Shown in pieces: positions 50,352-58,531 of a DNA stretch of 64,000 nt. How positions within the stretch are numbered: the stretch's first letter is position 1; each line of letters starts with the position of its first letter. The notes under the pieces are model-generated. The model ran no database searches and was not told the DNA's origin. It saw nothing but the letters and a program-made list of their open reading frames with translations. The position numbers and the translations under genes are program-made. The stretch comes from Amycolatopsis camponoti (GTDB lineage: Bacteria > Actinomycetota > Actinomycetes > Mycobacteriales > Pseudonocardiaceae), in the NCBI RefSeq assembly GCF_902497555.1, contig NZ_CABVGP010000001.1, positions 3,266,501 to 3,330,500 on the forward strand. The letters run 5' to 3'.

Positions 50352-51476
50352 ATGTCTGCCAGTACCCACTGGGCGCTCAAGCACATGCCGCTGACCGCGG
50401 CCGCCGTCGAGGAGGTCGCGCCCGTGCTCGCCGGGCGGCGGCTGGCGATGTGCCTGCACGTCGAACCCAAGACCGCGGCCCTGGTCACCCTGCTGGCCGG
50501 CGCCGGCGTCGAGGTCACGCTGACCGGGTCGCCCGGCACCACCCACGACGACGTCGCCGACGCGCTGCGGGACATCGGCGTGGTCGTGCACACCCGGCGC
50601 GCCGACGACGACGCCGAGCACGCCCGGAACGTCGCCGCGGTCCTCGAGTGCGAGCCGGACCTCACGCTCGACAACGGCGCCGACCTCACGCTCTCACTGC
50701 TGGCCTCCGGCACGCCCGCGGGCTACCTCGGCGGCACCGAAGAGACCACCACCGGCGGCCTGCGGCTGCGGGAGGCGTCCGTGCGCCACCCGGTCGTCGT
50801 GATCAACGACTCGCGGCTGAAGCTGCTGGTGGAGAACGAGTTCGGCGTCGGCCAGAGCGTCGTGCAGGGATTCCTCAACGCCACCAACCTGATGGTGCCG
50901 GGGATGCGTGCGGCGGTGCTCGGCTACGGGCCGTGCGGCAAAGGCGTCGCGGACACGCTTTCGCGCCTCGGCGCCCGGGTCGCCGTCTGCGACACCGACC
51001 CGATGCGCGCCCTCCAGGCCATTTTGGACGGTCACCGCGTCGGTTCCGCCCCGGACGTCCTGTCCGACGCCCAGTCGGTCTTCACGGCGACCGGCGCTCC
51101 CGGCGTCGTCGGCGCACCGGAGCTGGCGGCGTTGCCCGACGGCGCGGTGATCGCCGGGGTCGGGCACTTCGCGTGGGAGATCGACGCGGCGGCGCTCCGG
51201 GCGGCGACGGTCCGCACGGTCGAGTACGGCGCGCCGGGTCGCCGGGTCGGGCACGTGCTGGCCGACGGCCGGGAGATCGTCGTCCTCGACCGAGGCCGGA
51301 TGCTCAACCTGACCGCGGCGAACGGCAACTCGATCCAGGCCATGGACCTGGGGCTGACCCTGCAGGTCCGCAGCCTGGCGGCGGTGGCCGCGGGCGGGCT
51401 GGCGGCCGAGGTCCAGCCGGTCCCGGCGCCGGTGGAGCACCGGATCGCCACGGACCTGGTGGCCGAGCTGACTTGA
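50352..51476 (+). CDS. S-adenosylhomocysteine hydrolase-like protein with altered active site
   Basis: 374 residues, clearly shorter than true AdoHcy hydrolases (about 430-490). NAD-binding AAVLGYGPCGKGVADTL and the TLDNGADLT and TEETTTGGLRL segments align to the family. Against the human enzyme block ending KSKFDNLYG, this protein has LKLLVENEFG: catalytic Lys186 becomes Leu and Asp190 becomes Glu, while Asn191 is kept. AdoHcy hydrolysis is therefore doubtful; a related redox-assisted reaction on another thioether or nucleoside is possible. AAGGA 5 nt before ATG. Preceded by a leader peptide and RNA stems, followed by an LLM oxidoreductase. Confidence 0.78.
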   Translation: MSASTHWALKHMPLTAAAVEEVAPVLAGRRLAMCLHVEPKTAALVTLLAGAGVEVTLTGSPGTTHDDVADALRDIGVVVHTRRADDDAEHARNVAAVLECEPDLTLDNGADLTLSLLASGTPAGYLGGTEETTTGGLRLREASVRHPVVVINDSRLKLLVENEFGVGQSVVQGFLNATNLMVPGMRAAVLGYGPCGKGVADTLSRLGARVAVCDTDPMRALQAILDGHRVGSAPDVLSDAQSVFTATGAPGVVGAPELAALPDGAVIAGVGHFAWEIDAAALRAATVRTVEYGAPGRRVGHVLADGREIVVLDRGRMLNLTAANGNSIQAMDLGLTLQVRSLAAVAAGGLAAEVQPVPAPVEHRIATDLVAELT

Positions 51477-51503
51477 CCTGGAGCGCGCTCCAGGCTCTAG
51501 CGT
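51473..51503 (+). promoter_or_regulatory. MerR-type promoter
   Basis: TTGACC (51473-51478) and TAGCGT (51498-51503) are separated by 19 bp, and the spacer is filled by the perfect palindrome CCTGGAGCGCGCTCCAGG (51477-51494). A long spacer with a central palindrome is diagnostic of MerR-family activation. The -35 overlaps the upstream stop codon. Confidence 0.75.
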
Positions 51504-51538
51504 GAGGGCACGCCGACCGCACGTCAGGAGAACTTTTC

Positions 51539-52414
51539 ATGGAGCTCGGTTTCCACCTCCCCATCTTCGACATCGACGGCGGGACCACCGCCATCGCCGG
51601 TGAGCTCGCCCGGGTGGGCAGCGCCGCGGAGGCGGCCGGGGCGACCTGGCTGTCCTTCATGGACCACTACTTCCAGATCGAGCCGACCGGCCTGCCCGCC
51701 GAGTCGAACATGCTGGAGGGCTACACCACCCTCGGCTTCCTCGCCGCGCACACGTCCACGATCGAGCTCGGCCTGCTCGTCACCGGCGTGACCTACCGGC
51801 ACCCCGGCCTGCTCGCGAAGATCGTCACCACCCTCGACGTCGTCTCGGGCGGCCGGGCCGCGCTCGGCATCGGCGCGGCCTGGTACGAGCGCGAGCACCG
51901 GGGGATGGGCGTGCCGTTCCCGCCGATCGCCGAGCGGTTCGAGCGGCTGGAGGAGACGCTGCGCATCTGCGGGCAGATGTGGGACCCCGAGAACAACGGC
52001 CCGTTCGAGGGCAAGCACTACCAGCTCGCCGAGACGCTCTGCTCGCCCCAGCCGATCAGCCGGCCGAAGGTGCTCATCGGCGGCGGCGGGGAGCGCAAGA
52101 CGCTGCGGCTCGTCGCGCAGTACGGCGACGCGTGCAACCTGTTCGCGTCGTCGCCTGAAGACGTGGCGCACAAGCTGGACGTGCTGCGCGGCCACTGCGA
52201 CGACGTCGGCCGCGACTACGACGCGATCCGCAAGACGGTCCTGGCCAACAACCCGCGTCCGACGCCGGAGACCCGCGACGACTTCGTGCGCGCCATGGCC
52301 GACTACGCGAAGCTCGGCATCCAGGCGGCGATCATCACCCCGACCACGGGCTCGCCGGCCGCGTGGATCGAAGGGATGGCTCCCGCCGTACCGCAGCTGG
52401 CCGACCTCGGCTGA
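51539..52414 (+). CDS. LLM class F420-dependent oxidoreductase
   Basis: 291 residues. ELGFHLPIFDIDGG, WLSFMDHYFQIE, LGLLVTGVTYRHPGLLAK and GIGAAWYEREHRGMGVPFP are typical of a large actinobacterial F420-dependent subgroup. GGAG lies 8 nt before the ATG. It has its own MerR-type promoter but could also be read from the AdoHcy hydrolase-like gene 62 bp upstream. Confidence 0.88.
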   Translation: MELGFHLPIFDIDGGTTAIAGELARVGSAAEAAGATWLSFMDHYFQIEPTGLPAESNMLEGYTTLGFLAAHTSTIELGLLVTGVTYRHPGLLAKIVTTLDVVSGGRAALGIGAAWYEREHRGMGVPFPPIAERFERLEETLRICGQMWDPENNGPFEGKHYQLAETLCSPQPISRPKVLIGGGGERKTLRLVAQYGDACNLFASSPEDVAHKLDVLRGHCDDVGRDYDAIRKTVLANNPRPTPETRDDFVRAMADYAKLGIQAAIITPTTGSPAAWIEGMAPAVPQLADLG

Positions 52415-52555
52415 AAATTTCGGCTCGACAGCTGGTCGAAGCCCGATCGTGTGTCCACAGTGGACGTTCCGGTGACTTCCTTCCGGTGATCGGTGAACCA
52501 TTCACGGCGGCGCCCCGTGTGCCTGGGTGAGGTGGCGACCCGAGAGGAGGGGCTG

Positions 52556-53863
52556 ATGCCCCACGGACGCAGTACCGGACGACACCGCAAACAGGCCACG
52601 ATCGGGCTGGCGGCGCTGCTGGGAGTCGCGGGGGCGACGGCGACGGCGATCGCCCTCAGCAGCCCGGCGAGCAACGCGGCGACGGAAAGCTGCGGCGGCC
52701 TGGACACGGCGCTGCAGAACAACCTCACGTTCATCGCGGGCCAGCAGGCGGCCCCGGACGCCCAGTCGGCGGCCCGGATAGCCAACCGCCAGGCGGTGGT
52801 CGACCAGATCCAGCAGCGCCGCGCGGCGGCCGGCTGCGGCGGAGCGGTGGCGGCGAACGAGGTAGCGGCCCAGTGCGCGGCGATCGCCGGAGAGGCCGCG
52901 GCGGCCGGAGAGGACGCCCAGGCCGGCGAGAACGGCATGGCCAAGGGCCACGGCAAGGCCAAGAACGGCAAGGCGGCGGCCGACGAGAACGGCATGGCCG
53001 CCCAGCAGGGCGCGGCCGGCGAGAACGGCATGGCGAGCGGCAACGGCATGGCCGACCAGCAGGGCGCGGCCGACGAGAACGGGATGGCCGCCGGGAACGG
53101 GATGGCCGACCAGCAGGAAGCCGCCGACCAGGGCGCGGCCGCCAACGGCAAGGCCAAGCAGAAGGGCAAGGCCGCCAAGAACGGCGCGGCCGACGAGAAC
53201 GCCGCGGCCGCTCAGGACGCCGCGGCTGTTCAGGCCTGCGGCGTGGTCGAGCAGTGCGTGGCCCAGGCCGCCGGAGCCGCCGACGCCAACGGAATGGCCG
53301 CCGAGAACGGCGCGGCCGACGAGAACGGCAACGGCAAGGCCAAGCAGAACGGTATGGCCAACGGGAACGGTATGGCCAACGAGAACGGTATGGCCGACCA
53401 GAACGGTATGGCGAACGGCAACGGCATGGCCGACCAGAACGGTATGGCGAACGGCAACGGCATGGCCAAGCAAAATGGCGCAGCCAAGCAGAACGGCATG
53501 GCCGACGAGAACGGCATGGCCGACCAGCAGGGCATGGCGGCGCAGGGTGAAGCCGCGGCGCAGAACGAAGTTTCCGCACAGGACTGCACCGCCATCCTCG
53601 ACTGCGTGACCCAAGCCACCGCCGGCGCCGCCGCGGACCAGCAGGGCATGGCCGCCGAGCAGAACGGCAACGACCAGCAGAAGGCCAAGGGCAAGAACAA
53701 GAACGCCGGCAAGGCAGCGGAGCAGGCAGCCGCGGCGGCGGTGGCGGAGAAGTGCGTCGCCGATCAGGCAGCAGCGGCAGCCGGCACCGGCACCGCGACC
53801 GCCGACAGCACCACCGAAACCAGCACCGAATCCGTCACCGAGTCCGCCACGGAAGGCAAGTAA
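52556..53863 (+). CDS. Secreted Asn-Gly-Met-Ala repeat protein of unknown function
   Basis: 435 residues. Signal peptide (TIGLAALLGVAGATATAIAL, cleavage near SNAA), then an N-terminal module (SCGGLDTALQNNLTFI to AAAGCGG, about 45-95) that is Cys-bounded. The rest is low complexity: NGMA occurs 16 times, usually in units of NGMA plus DQ, NG, NE or DE, interrupted by Cys-x5-Cys elements (CGVVEQC and CTAILDC). The C-terminus is Thr/Ser/Glu-rich. Lys and Gln are frequent and aromatic residues nearly absent, so the chain is probably disordered. GAGAGGAGG precedes the ATG. Ends at a strong terminator. No family recognised. Confidence 0.85.
   Translation: MPHGRSTGRHRKQATIGLAALLGVAGATATAIALSSPASNAATESCGGLDTALQNNLTFIAGQQAAPDAQSAARIANRQAVVDQIQQRRAAAGCGGAVAANEVAAQCAAIAGEAAAAGEDAQAGENGMAKGHGKAKNGKAAADENGMAAQQGAAGENGMASGNGMADQQGAADENGMAAGNGMADQQEAADQGAAANGKAKQKGKAAKNGAADENAAAAQDAAAVQACGVVEQCVAQAAGAADANGMAAENGAADENGNGKAKQNGMANGNGMANENGMADQNGMANGNGMADQNGMANGNGMAKQNGAAKQNGMADENGMADQQGMAAQGEAAAQNEVSAQDCTAILDCVTQATAGAAADQQGMAAEQNGNDQQKAKGKNKNAGKAAEQAAAAAVAEKCVADQAAAAAGTGTATADSTTETSTESVTESATEGK
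53396..53467 (+). repeat. Tandem 36-bp repeat inside the repeat-protein gene
   Basis: Two copies identical over 36 bp (53396-53431 and 53432-53467), each encoding DQ-NGMA-NG-NGMA. Identity at the DNA level, including GGTATG and GCGAACGGC codon choices, shows recent duplication or ongoing slippage. Degenerate copies extend from about 52930 to 53540. Confidence 0.9.
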
Positions 53864-53868
53864 GACCA

Positions 53869-53907
53869 GGAGGGTGTGCACCGGCGGCGGGCCGGTGCAC
53901 ACCCTCC
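53869..53907 (+). terminator. Strong terminator after the repeat-protein gene
   Basis: Perfect 17-bp arms GGAGGGTGTGCACCGGC and complement around a 5-nt loop GGCGG, 5 nt after the stop codon. The 230 bases from here to the alarmone synthetase gene hold no convincing gene. Confidence 0.9.
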
Positions 53908-54135
53908 GCCAGGGGTCCCCGCCACCCGGATCCCGTGCCGCACCCAGCCCCGCTCCGGCGAGACCCACGTCGGCGACCACGGCTCCTCGATGACCGCGGC
54001 ATCTCCGCCACACCCATCCCCCGGCAACCGGCCGGTCCGCGACCCCACCGCAGACGGCGCCCGAGCCAAGCTGTCCGGCCTCACCGAAACCCCGGGACCT
54101 CGTCGACCTGCCGCCCGATCGGGTGACCCGATCCG

Positions 54136-54879
54136 GTGACCGGCGGGAACTCCGGCCCGCCGGTGGTCGTTGATCGGGTGGAGCGCAGTAACCTGGTGCT
54201 CGAAAACGTCCGACGACAGCTTGAGGCTTCAGTGACCACCGATCCGGCGGCCGAGGACCTGCGGGAGGCGGCCGACGAGCTCGCCGTCGCCGGGCAGCTC
54301 CCGCGTTTCCTGCTGATGTACAAGTTCGCCATCGAAGAGCTGATGACGAAACTGCGGATCCTCAGCGAGGAGTTCGACTTCGTCCACCGCCACGACCCGA
54401 TCGAGCACATCACGAGCCGGGTGAAGCGGCCGGAGGCGATCAAGGAGAAGGTCCGCCGCCGCGGCCTCGGCGACGACTGGATCGCCGCCGCGCACGTCCT
54501 CGACGACATCGCCGGCATCCGGGTCGTCTGCCCGTTCGTCTCCGACGTCCACCAGGTTGCCCGCATGCTCACCGCGCAGGACGACGTCGAGCTGTTGCGC
54601 ACCAAGGATTACATCGCCAAGCCGAAGGCCAATGGCTACCGCAGCCTGCACCTGATCGTCCGGATCCCGGTGTTCCTGTCCGACCGGGTCGAGAAGGTCA
54701 AGGTCGAGGTCCAGCTGCGCACCATCGCCATGGACTTCTGGGCCGCGGTCGAGCACAAGCTCTCGTACAAGTACGCCGACAGCGTCCCGGACGACTTCGC
54801 GGGCGAGCTGGCCGCCGCGGCCAGGACGGCGGCCGACCTCGACGCCCGGATGGCCGCCCTGCACGAGCGGATCCGCTGA
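54136..54879 (+). CDS. Small alarmone synthetase (RelA/SpoT synthetase domain only)
   Basis: 247 residues without hydrolase or TGS/ACT domains, as in RelP/RelQ-type proteins. DDIAGIRVVCPFVSD contains the conserved metal/ATP-site Asp, DYIAKPKANGYRSLHLIV the GTP-contact loop, and EVQLRTIAMDFWAAVEHKL the synthetase signature Glu-Val-Gln. It should make (p)ppGpp or pGpp from ATP and GDP/GTP/GMP. GTG 54136 gives a slightly long N-terminus; GTG 54163 or 54178 are alternatives. Confidence 0.88.
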   Translation: MTGGNSGPPVVVDRVERSNLVLENVRRQLEASVTTDPAAEDLREAADELAVAGQLPRFLLMYKFAIEELMTKLRILSEEFDFVHRHDPIEHITSRVKRPEAIKEKVRRRGLGDDWIAAAHVLDDIAGIRVVCPFVSDVHQVARMLTAQDDVELLRTKDYIAKPKANGYRSLHLIVRIPVFLSDRVEKVKVEVQLRTIAMDFWAAVEHKLSYKYADSVPDDFAGELAAAARTAADLDARMAALHERIR

Positions 54880-54880
54880 G

Positions 54881-55522
54881 TCACGGCGCGAGCGCGTCGA
54901 GCAGGATCCCCAGCCCGAACTCGAACTCCGCTTCGTGGTCGCACACCGCGAGGTACGGCGCCGCCGCGACCACGGCGGGCAGTCCGGACGCCGAGAGGTC
55001 CGCGAGCCGGCCTTCGTCGCCGGCACCACTGAACGTCGGCGCCACGTCGACCTCCCGCATCAGCGTCCCGATCAAGAACGCCAGCACCGCCCGCAGCCCG
55101 TGCACCGCGCGGTCCGGCGGGTAGCCCGCCGCGAGCAGCGGGCCGAGCACGGCCTCCACCGGGGCGAGCGCCGTCATCGACGCCAGCCGGCGGGTCAGCA
55201 CGAGCGGCGCCGCGCGCGGATGGCCGAGCATCGCGGCCCGGAACCCGTGCGCCAGCGCGGACATCGTCTCCCGCAGGCCCGCTCCCGCGACCGGCGAGGG
55301 GATCGTGGCCAGCAGCACCTCGGCGACCCCGTCGAGCAGGGCGTCCTTGCCGTCGACGTGGTTGTACAGGCTCATCGGGTCGACGCCGAGCCGGTGCGCG
55401 AGCTTCCGCATGCTGACCGCGGCCAAGCCCTCTTCGTCGATGAGCACGAGCGCCTCGCGAAGGATCCGCGCGCGCGACAAGACGTCCGCGTCCCTGGGGG
55501 GACGGCCCCGCCGGGTCGTCAC
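54881..55522 (-). CDS. TetR family regulator (TetR_C_11/class-A tetracycline-repressor-like)
   Basis: 213 residues. HTH: SMRKLAHRLGVDPMSLYNHV, characteristic of TetR(A)-like proteins. C-terminal domain PLVLTRRLASMTALAPVEAV belongs to the TetR_C type. The GTG start overlaps the P450 stop (GTGA), so it is cotranscribed with, and probably regulates, the P450 gene through the operator at 56846. Confidence 0.88.
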   Translation of the reverse strand: MTTRRGRPPRDADVLSRARILREALVLIDEEGLAAVSMRKLAHRLGVDPMSLYNHVDGKDALLDGVAEVLLATIPSPVAGAGLRETMSALAHGFRAAMLGHPRAAPLVLTRRLASMTALAPVEAVLGPLLAAGYPPDRAVHGLRAVLAFLIGTLMREVDVAPTFSGAGDEGRLADLSASGLPAVVAAAPYLAVCDHEAEFEFGLGILLDALAP

Positions 55523-56838
55523 GGGGCGAGCACCGCCGGCAGGCTTTCGTAGCCGCGCAGGATGCGCGTCTCCCGGCGCCGGCCCCCGGGCAGCACGCGC
55601 AGGCCGGGGAACCGGTCGAAGATCGTGCGCAACCCGATCTCGCCCTCCATGCGCGCCAGCGACGCGCCCAGGCAGTGGTGACGTCCCGCGCCGAACGCCA
55701 CGTGGTCGCGCGCGCCCTCCCGCGTGACGTCGAAGGTGCCCGGATCGGCGAACACCGCCGGGTCGCGGTTCGCGCCGGCCAGCACCGTCGTCACCAGCGC
55801 CCCGCGCGGCACGGGCACCCCGGCGACCTCGGTGGCCCGCGTCGCCACCCGGCCGGTCAGCAGCACCGGCGGGTCGTACCGCAGGACCTCCTCGACGGCG
55901 TTGCCCCACAGCTGCGGCCGCTCGCGCAGCACGGCGAGCTGCCCGGGGTCGTCCGCGAGCAGGGCGATCCCGCTGCCGAGCAGGTTGACCGTCGTCTCGA
56001 AGCCGGCCGCCAGCACCAGGCCCGCGGTGGACTTCAGCTCCGTCTCGGTGAGGCCGACGCCGTCGTCCCGGGCCGCGACGAGCTTGCTGAACAGGTCCTT
56101 GCCGGGGTTCCGGCGCAGGTGGTCGAGGTGCTCGCCGAGCCAGGCGTCGAACTCGCCCAGCGCCGTCTCGACGTCGCGGAACGTGCGCCAGCCCAGGCCG
56201 AGGTCGAGGCTGGGGGCGGCCGCCGCGCCCAGCGACAGCACCTTGCCGAGATCGGACGGCGGCACGCCGAGGATCTCGCTGATGACGGTCACCGGAAGCA
56301 GGCCGCAATAGGACTCGACGAGGTCGAGCGGCCGGCCGGGGTCGAGGCCGTCGAGCAGGCCGTCGGCGATCTCCTGGACCCGCCCGCGCAGCTGCTCGAC
56401 GGCGCGCGCGGTGAACACGCCGGTGACCAGCTTGCGGTAGCGCGTGTGCTCGGGTGGGTTGACCGCGAGCAGCGACGGCGGCCGCACCGGGTGCAGGTGC
56501 TCGCCGGCCGACCACTCGACCAGCCGCCCGAGCGGCGAGCCGTCGGAGCCGATGACGCCGACGCGGAAGTCGTCGCTGGAGAGCACCTCCCGGACCGCGG
56601 CGTGCGTCGTGGTCATCCAGCCGAAGCGGGTGCGGGCGAGCGGGCCGGCGGCGCGGATCTCCTCGAACAGCCCGGTCAGGTCGCGCCCGCCGGCCGCGGC
56701 GACGACCATCCGCCCCTGGAGGTCGCCGCGCCGGGCTTCGCGGCGCAGCACGGTCCGGGGGAGCGCGTGGCCGAGCCCCCACCTGATCACCGGCTTGGCG
56801 CGGGCGAGGGTTCCTTCGAGCACGGCGTCCCCTTCCAT
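55519..56838 (-). CDS. Cytochrome P450
   Basis: 439 residues. Heme-binding FGAGRHHCLGASLAR with Cys389, I-helix LAAGFETTVN (277-284) where Glu replaces the usual Asp/Glu before Thr-Thr, ExxR at E317-R320 (EVLR), and NPPEHTRYRKLV. Class I bacterial P450 needing separate ferredoxin and reductase, neither of which is in the window. Substrate unknown. Coupled to the TetR downstream. Confidence 0.92.
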   Translation of the reverse strand: MEGDAVLEGTLARAKPVIRWGLGHALPRTVLRREARRGDLQGRMVVAAAGGRDLTGLFEEIRAAGPLARTRFGWMTTTHAAVREVLSSDDFRVGVIGSDGSPLGRLVEWSAGEHLHPVRPPSLLAVNPPEHTRYRKLVTGVFTARAVEQLRGRVQEIADGLLDGLDPGRPLDLVESYCGLLPVTVISEILGVPPSDLGKVLSLGAAAAPSLDLGLGWRTFRDVETALGEFDAWLGEHLDHLRRNPGKDLFSKLVAARDDGVGLTETELKSTAGLVLAAGFETTVNLLGSGIALLADDPGQLAVLRERPQLWGNAVEEVLRYDPPVLLTGRVATRATEVAGVPVPRGALVTTVLAGANRDPAVFADPGTFDVTREGARDHVAFGAGRHHCLGASLARMEGEIGLRTIFDRFPGLRVLPGGRRRETRILRGYESLPAVLAP

Positions 56839-56845
56839 CGGCGTG

Positions 56846-56876
56846 CCTACAGTGTAGGTTATCGTCGATTACCTAC
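56846..56876. promoter_or_regulatory. Compound TetR operator
   Basis: CCTACAGTGTAGG (56846-56858) is a palindrome and shares its GTAGG arm with a second one, GTAGGTTATC / GATTACCTAC (56854-56876, 9 of 10 paired). Three GTAGG-type half-sites in 31 bp lie between the P450 operon and the divergent SnoaL-like gene, so both may be controlled by the P450-linked TetR. Confidence 0.65.
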
Positions 56877-56897
56877 GTCGTGGATTCAAGGAGCGCG

Positions 56898-57461
56898 ATG
56901 AGCGAGTTCGACATCCCCGGTCCGGAAGTCCTGGCGGCGCGGCAGAAGCTGGTGCTCGACCACTTCCGCGACGAGGTCGCTCAGGACTGGGACGCCACGC
57001 TCTCGACGTTCCCGCACCCGCACTACGAGGTGATCGCGACGATGACCGTCCACGACGGCGACGGTGCGGTCCGCGGCTACTACCAGGACACCCGCACCGC
57101 GTTCCCCGACCAGCACCACGAGCTGATCGCGCTGCGGCACAGCGCCGACGCGGTCGTCGTCGAGTTCTGGCTGCTGGGCACGCACCTCGGCCCGCTCGGC
57201 GCGATCCCGGCGACCGGGTCCCGCTTCCGCGTCCGCATGGCGGCGTACTTCGTGTTTGACGCCGACGAGAAGCTGGTGTGCGAGCGCATCTACTTCGACA
57301 CGCTCTCGATGCTCAAGCAGCTGATCGGCGGGGTGGACAAGAAGAACCCGAAGAACTGGCCGCTGCTGCTGCGGGTGGCACGCGGCTTCTTCGCGATGGC
57401 GGGGGAGGAGCCGGACCCGCGGCTGGTGCACACCGCGGAGCCCGACCTCCGTCCCGTCTGA
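56898..57461 (+). CDS. SnoaL/NTF2-like polyketide cyclase-type protein
   Basis: 187 residues with AAGGAG before the ATG. The alpha+beta cone pattern is visible: HFRDEVAQDWDATLSTFP, TVHDGDGAVRGYYQDTRTAFPD, VVVEFWLLGTHLGPLGAIPATG and FRVRMAAYFVFDADEKLVCERIY in successive blocks, with paired His/Asp typical of ester-cyclase or SnoaL-like enzymes. Divergent from the P450 operon and probably co-regulated; together they could process one hydrophobic substrate. Confidence 0.8.
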   Translation: MSEFDIPGPEVLAARQKLVLDHFRDEVAQDWDATLSTFPHPHYEVIATMTVHDGDGAVRGYYQDTRTAFPDQHHELIALRHSADAVVVEFWLLGTHLGPLGAIPATGSRFRVRMAAYFVFDADEKLVCERIYFDTLSMLKQLIGGVDKKNPKNWPLLLRVARGFFAMAGEEPDPRLVHTAEPDLRPV

Positions 57462-57465
57462 CGCG

Positions 57466-58464
57466 TCAGTCGCAGGTCCACCGCAGGGCGGCCGGCGCGT
57501 TGCTGGTGTTGCCGAAGATCACGCCGTCGTCGCCGATGACGAACACGTCCGCGTCGCCGCCGTCGGGGAACGGGAGCCGGCCCAGCAGCCGGGTGTCCTG
57601 CCAGACCGCGGCCGGTCCGATCAGGTTGGTCAGGCTGCCCGCGATCAGCCCGTGCTTGTTGGTCGCTTCCGCCGTCCCGCCCTGCTCGAGGGGACGCGGG
57701 TCGGCGGGGCCGTGCCACGCCAAGGCGCGCGAAGCCGGCCACGAGTCGATCGCCGTGCCGACCACGACGCCGTTCCGGATCTGGCGGATCAGCACGGGAC
57801 GGTCTTCGCCGGTCAGCGGGGTGACGACGCCGGCCCGCCAGAGCCCGCCGAGCTGGTTGTCCGGGGCGCGGAGCAGCACCGTGCCGTCGTCGTCGAGGTC
57901 CAGCCCGAACCGGTCGGGGATGTCGATGATGCGCGGTCCCGCGGCCAGGACCGACCAGAGGACGCTCACCCGGTGCCCGTCCTTGAGATCGGTGGCGGAC
58001 GCGAGGACGTCGCCCCGGTCGTTGAGCCCGACGGCCGATTCGAGCCGGTAGCCGGGCGGGTCGGGCAGGCGCGTGAGCGTGCCCGGGCCCAGGTGACCGC
58101 CGCTGAACAGGTAGACGCCCCATTCGGCGGACGGCGAGCCACCGTCCAGCAGCACCGTTCCCGCGGAGTTCTCGTCGGCGACACTCGGGTAGACGAACTT
58201 CGCGAGCGCGTCCGGGATGCGGGGCTCGCCGCCGGTCCAGAGCACCACCCGGCTCATGTTGACGCTCCGGTCGGAGACCGTGCCGGAGTAGCCGCCGTGG
58301 CTGTCGGTCCCCCTGATGTCGACGTCGGCGGCGAGGTAGCCGTCGGGCGCCGCGATGCTGTGCGCCGTCCAGGTGCACGCGTCGGCCGCGGTCGCGGCCG
58401 GTGCGGTGACGGCGGTGCCCAGTGCGAGTGCCGCGAACGTGAGCGCGGCAGCACGTCGGAACAT
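57466..58464 (-). CDS. Secreted propeller-like hypothetical protein
   Basis: 332 residues with signal peptide (MFRRAAALTFAALALGTAV, cleavage near ATAA). The mature part has repeated strands of the type VGLNDRGDVLAS, LDLDDDGTVLL, NKHGLIAGSLTN and IGDDGVIFGNTS, resembling HAF or extracellular beta-propeller repeats. No catalytic motif seen. GAGGGGG lies 9 nt before the ATG. Confidence 0.65.
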   Translation of the reverse strand: MFRRAAALTFAALALGTAVTAPAATAADACTWTAHSIAAPDGYLAADVDIRGTDSHGGYSGTVSDRSVNMSRVVLWTGGEPRIPDALAKFVYPSVADENSAGTVLLDGGSPSAEWGVYLFSGGHLGPGTLTRLPDPPGYRLESAVGLNDRGDVLASATDLKDGHRVSVLWSVLAAGPRIIDIPDRFGLDLDDDGTVLLRAPDNQLGGLWRAGVVTPLTGEDRPVLIRQIRNGVVVGTAIDSWPASRALAWHGPADPRPLEQGGTAEATNKHGLIAGSLTNLIGPAAVWQDTRLLGRLPFPDGGDADVFVIGDDGVIFGNTSNAPAALRWTCD

Positions 58465-58531
58465 GCGAATTCCCCCTCGGAATCGGTCAGCGCAGGCTTC
58501 ACGCCCCACCACGCCCGCGGGTTGAGCCGCG

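Noticed and set aside
53764..54084. Minus-strand open frame over the terminator region after the repeat protein
   Set aside because: It crosses a strong hairpin terminator and the 3' end of the repeat gene, has no ribosome site, and shows no recognisable domain, although a stretch around 53930-54000 has fair coding bias.
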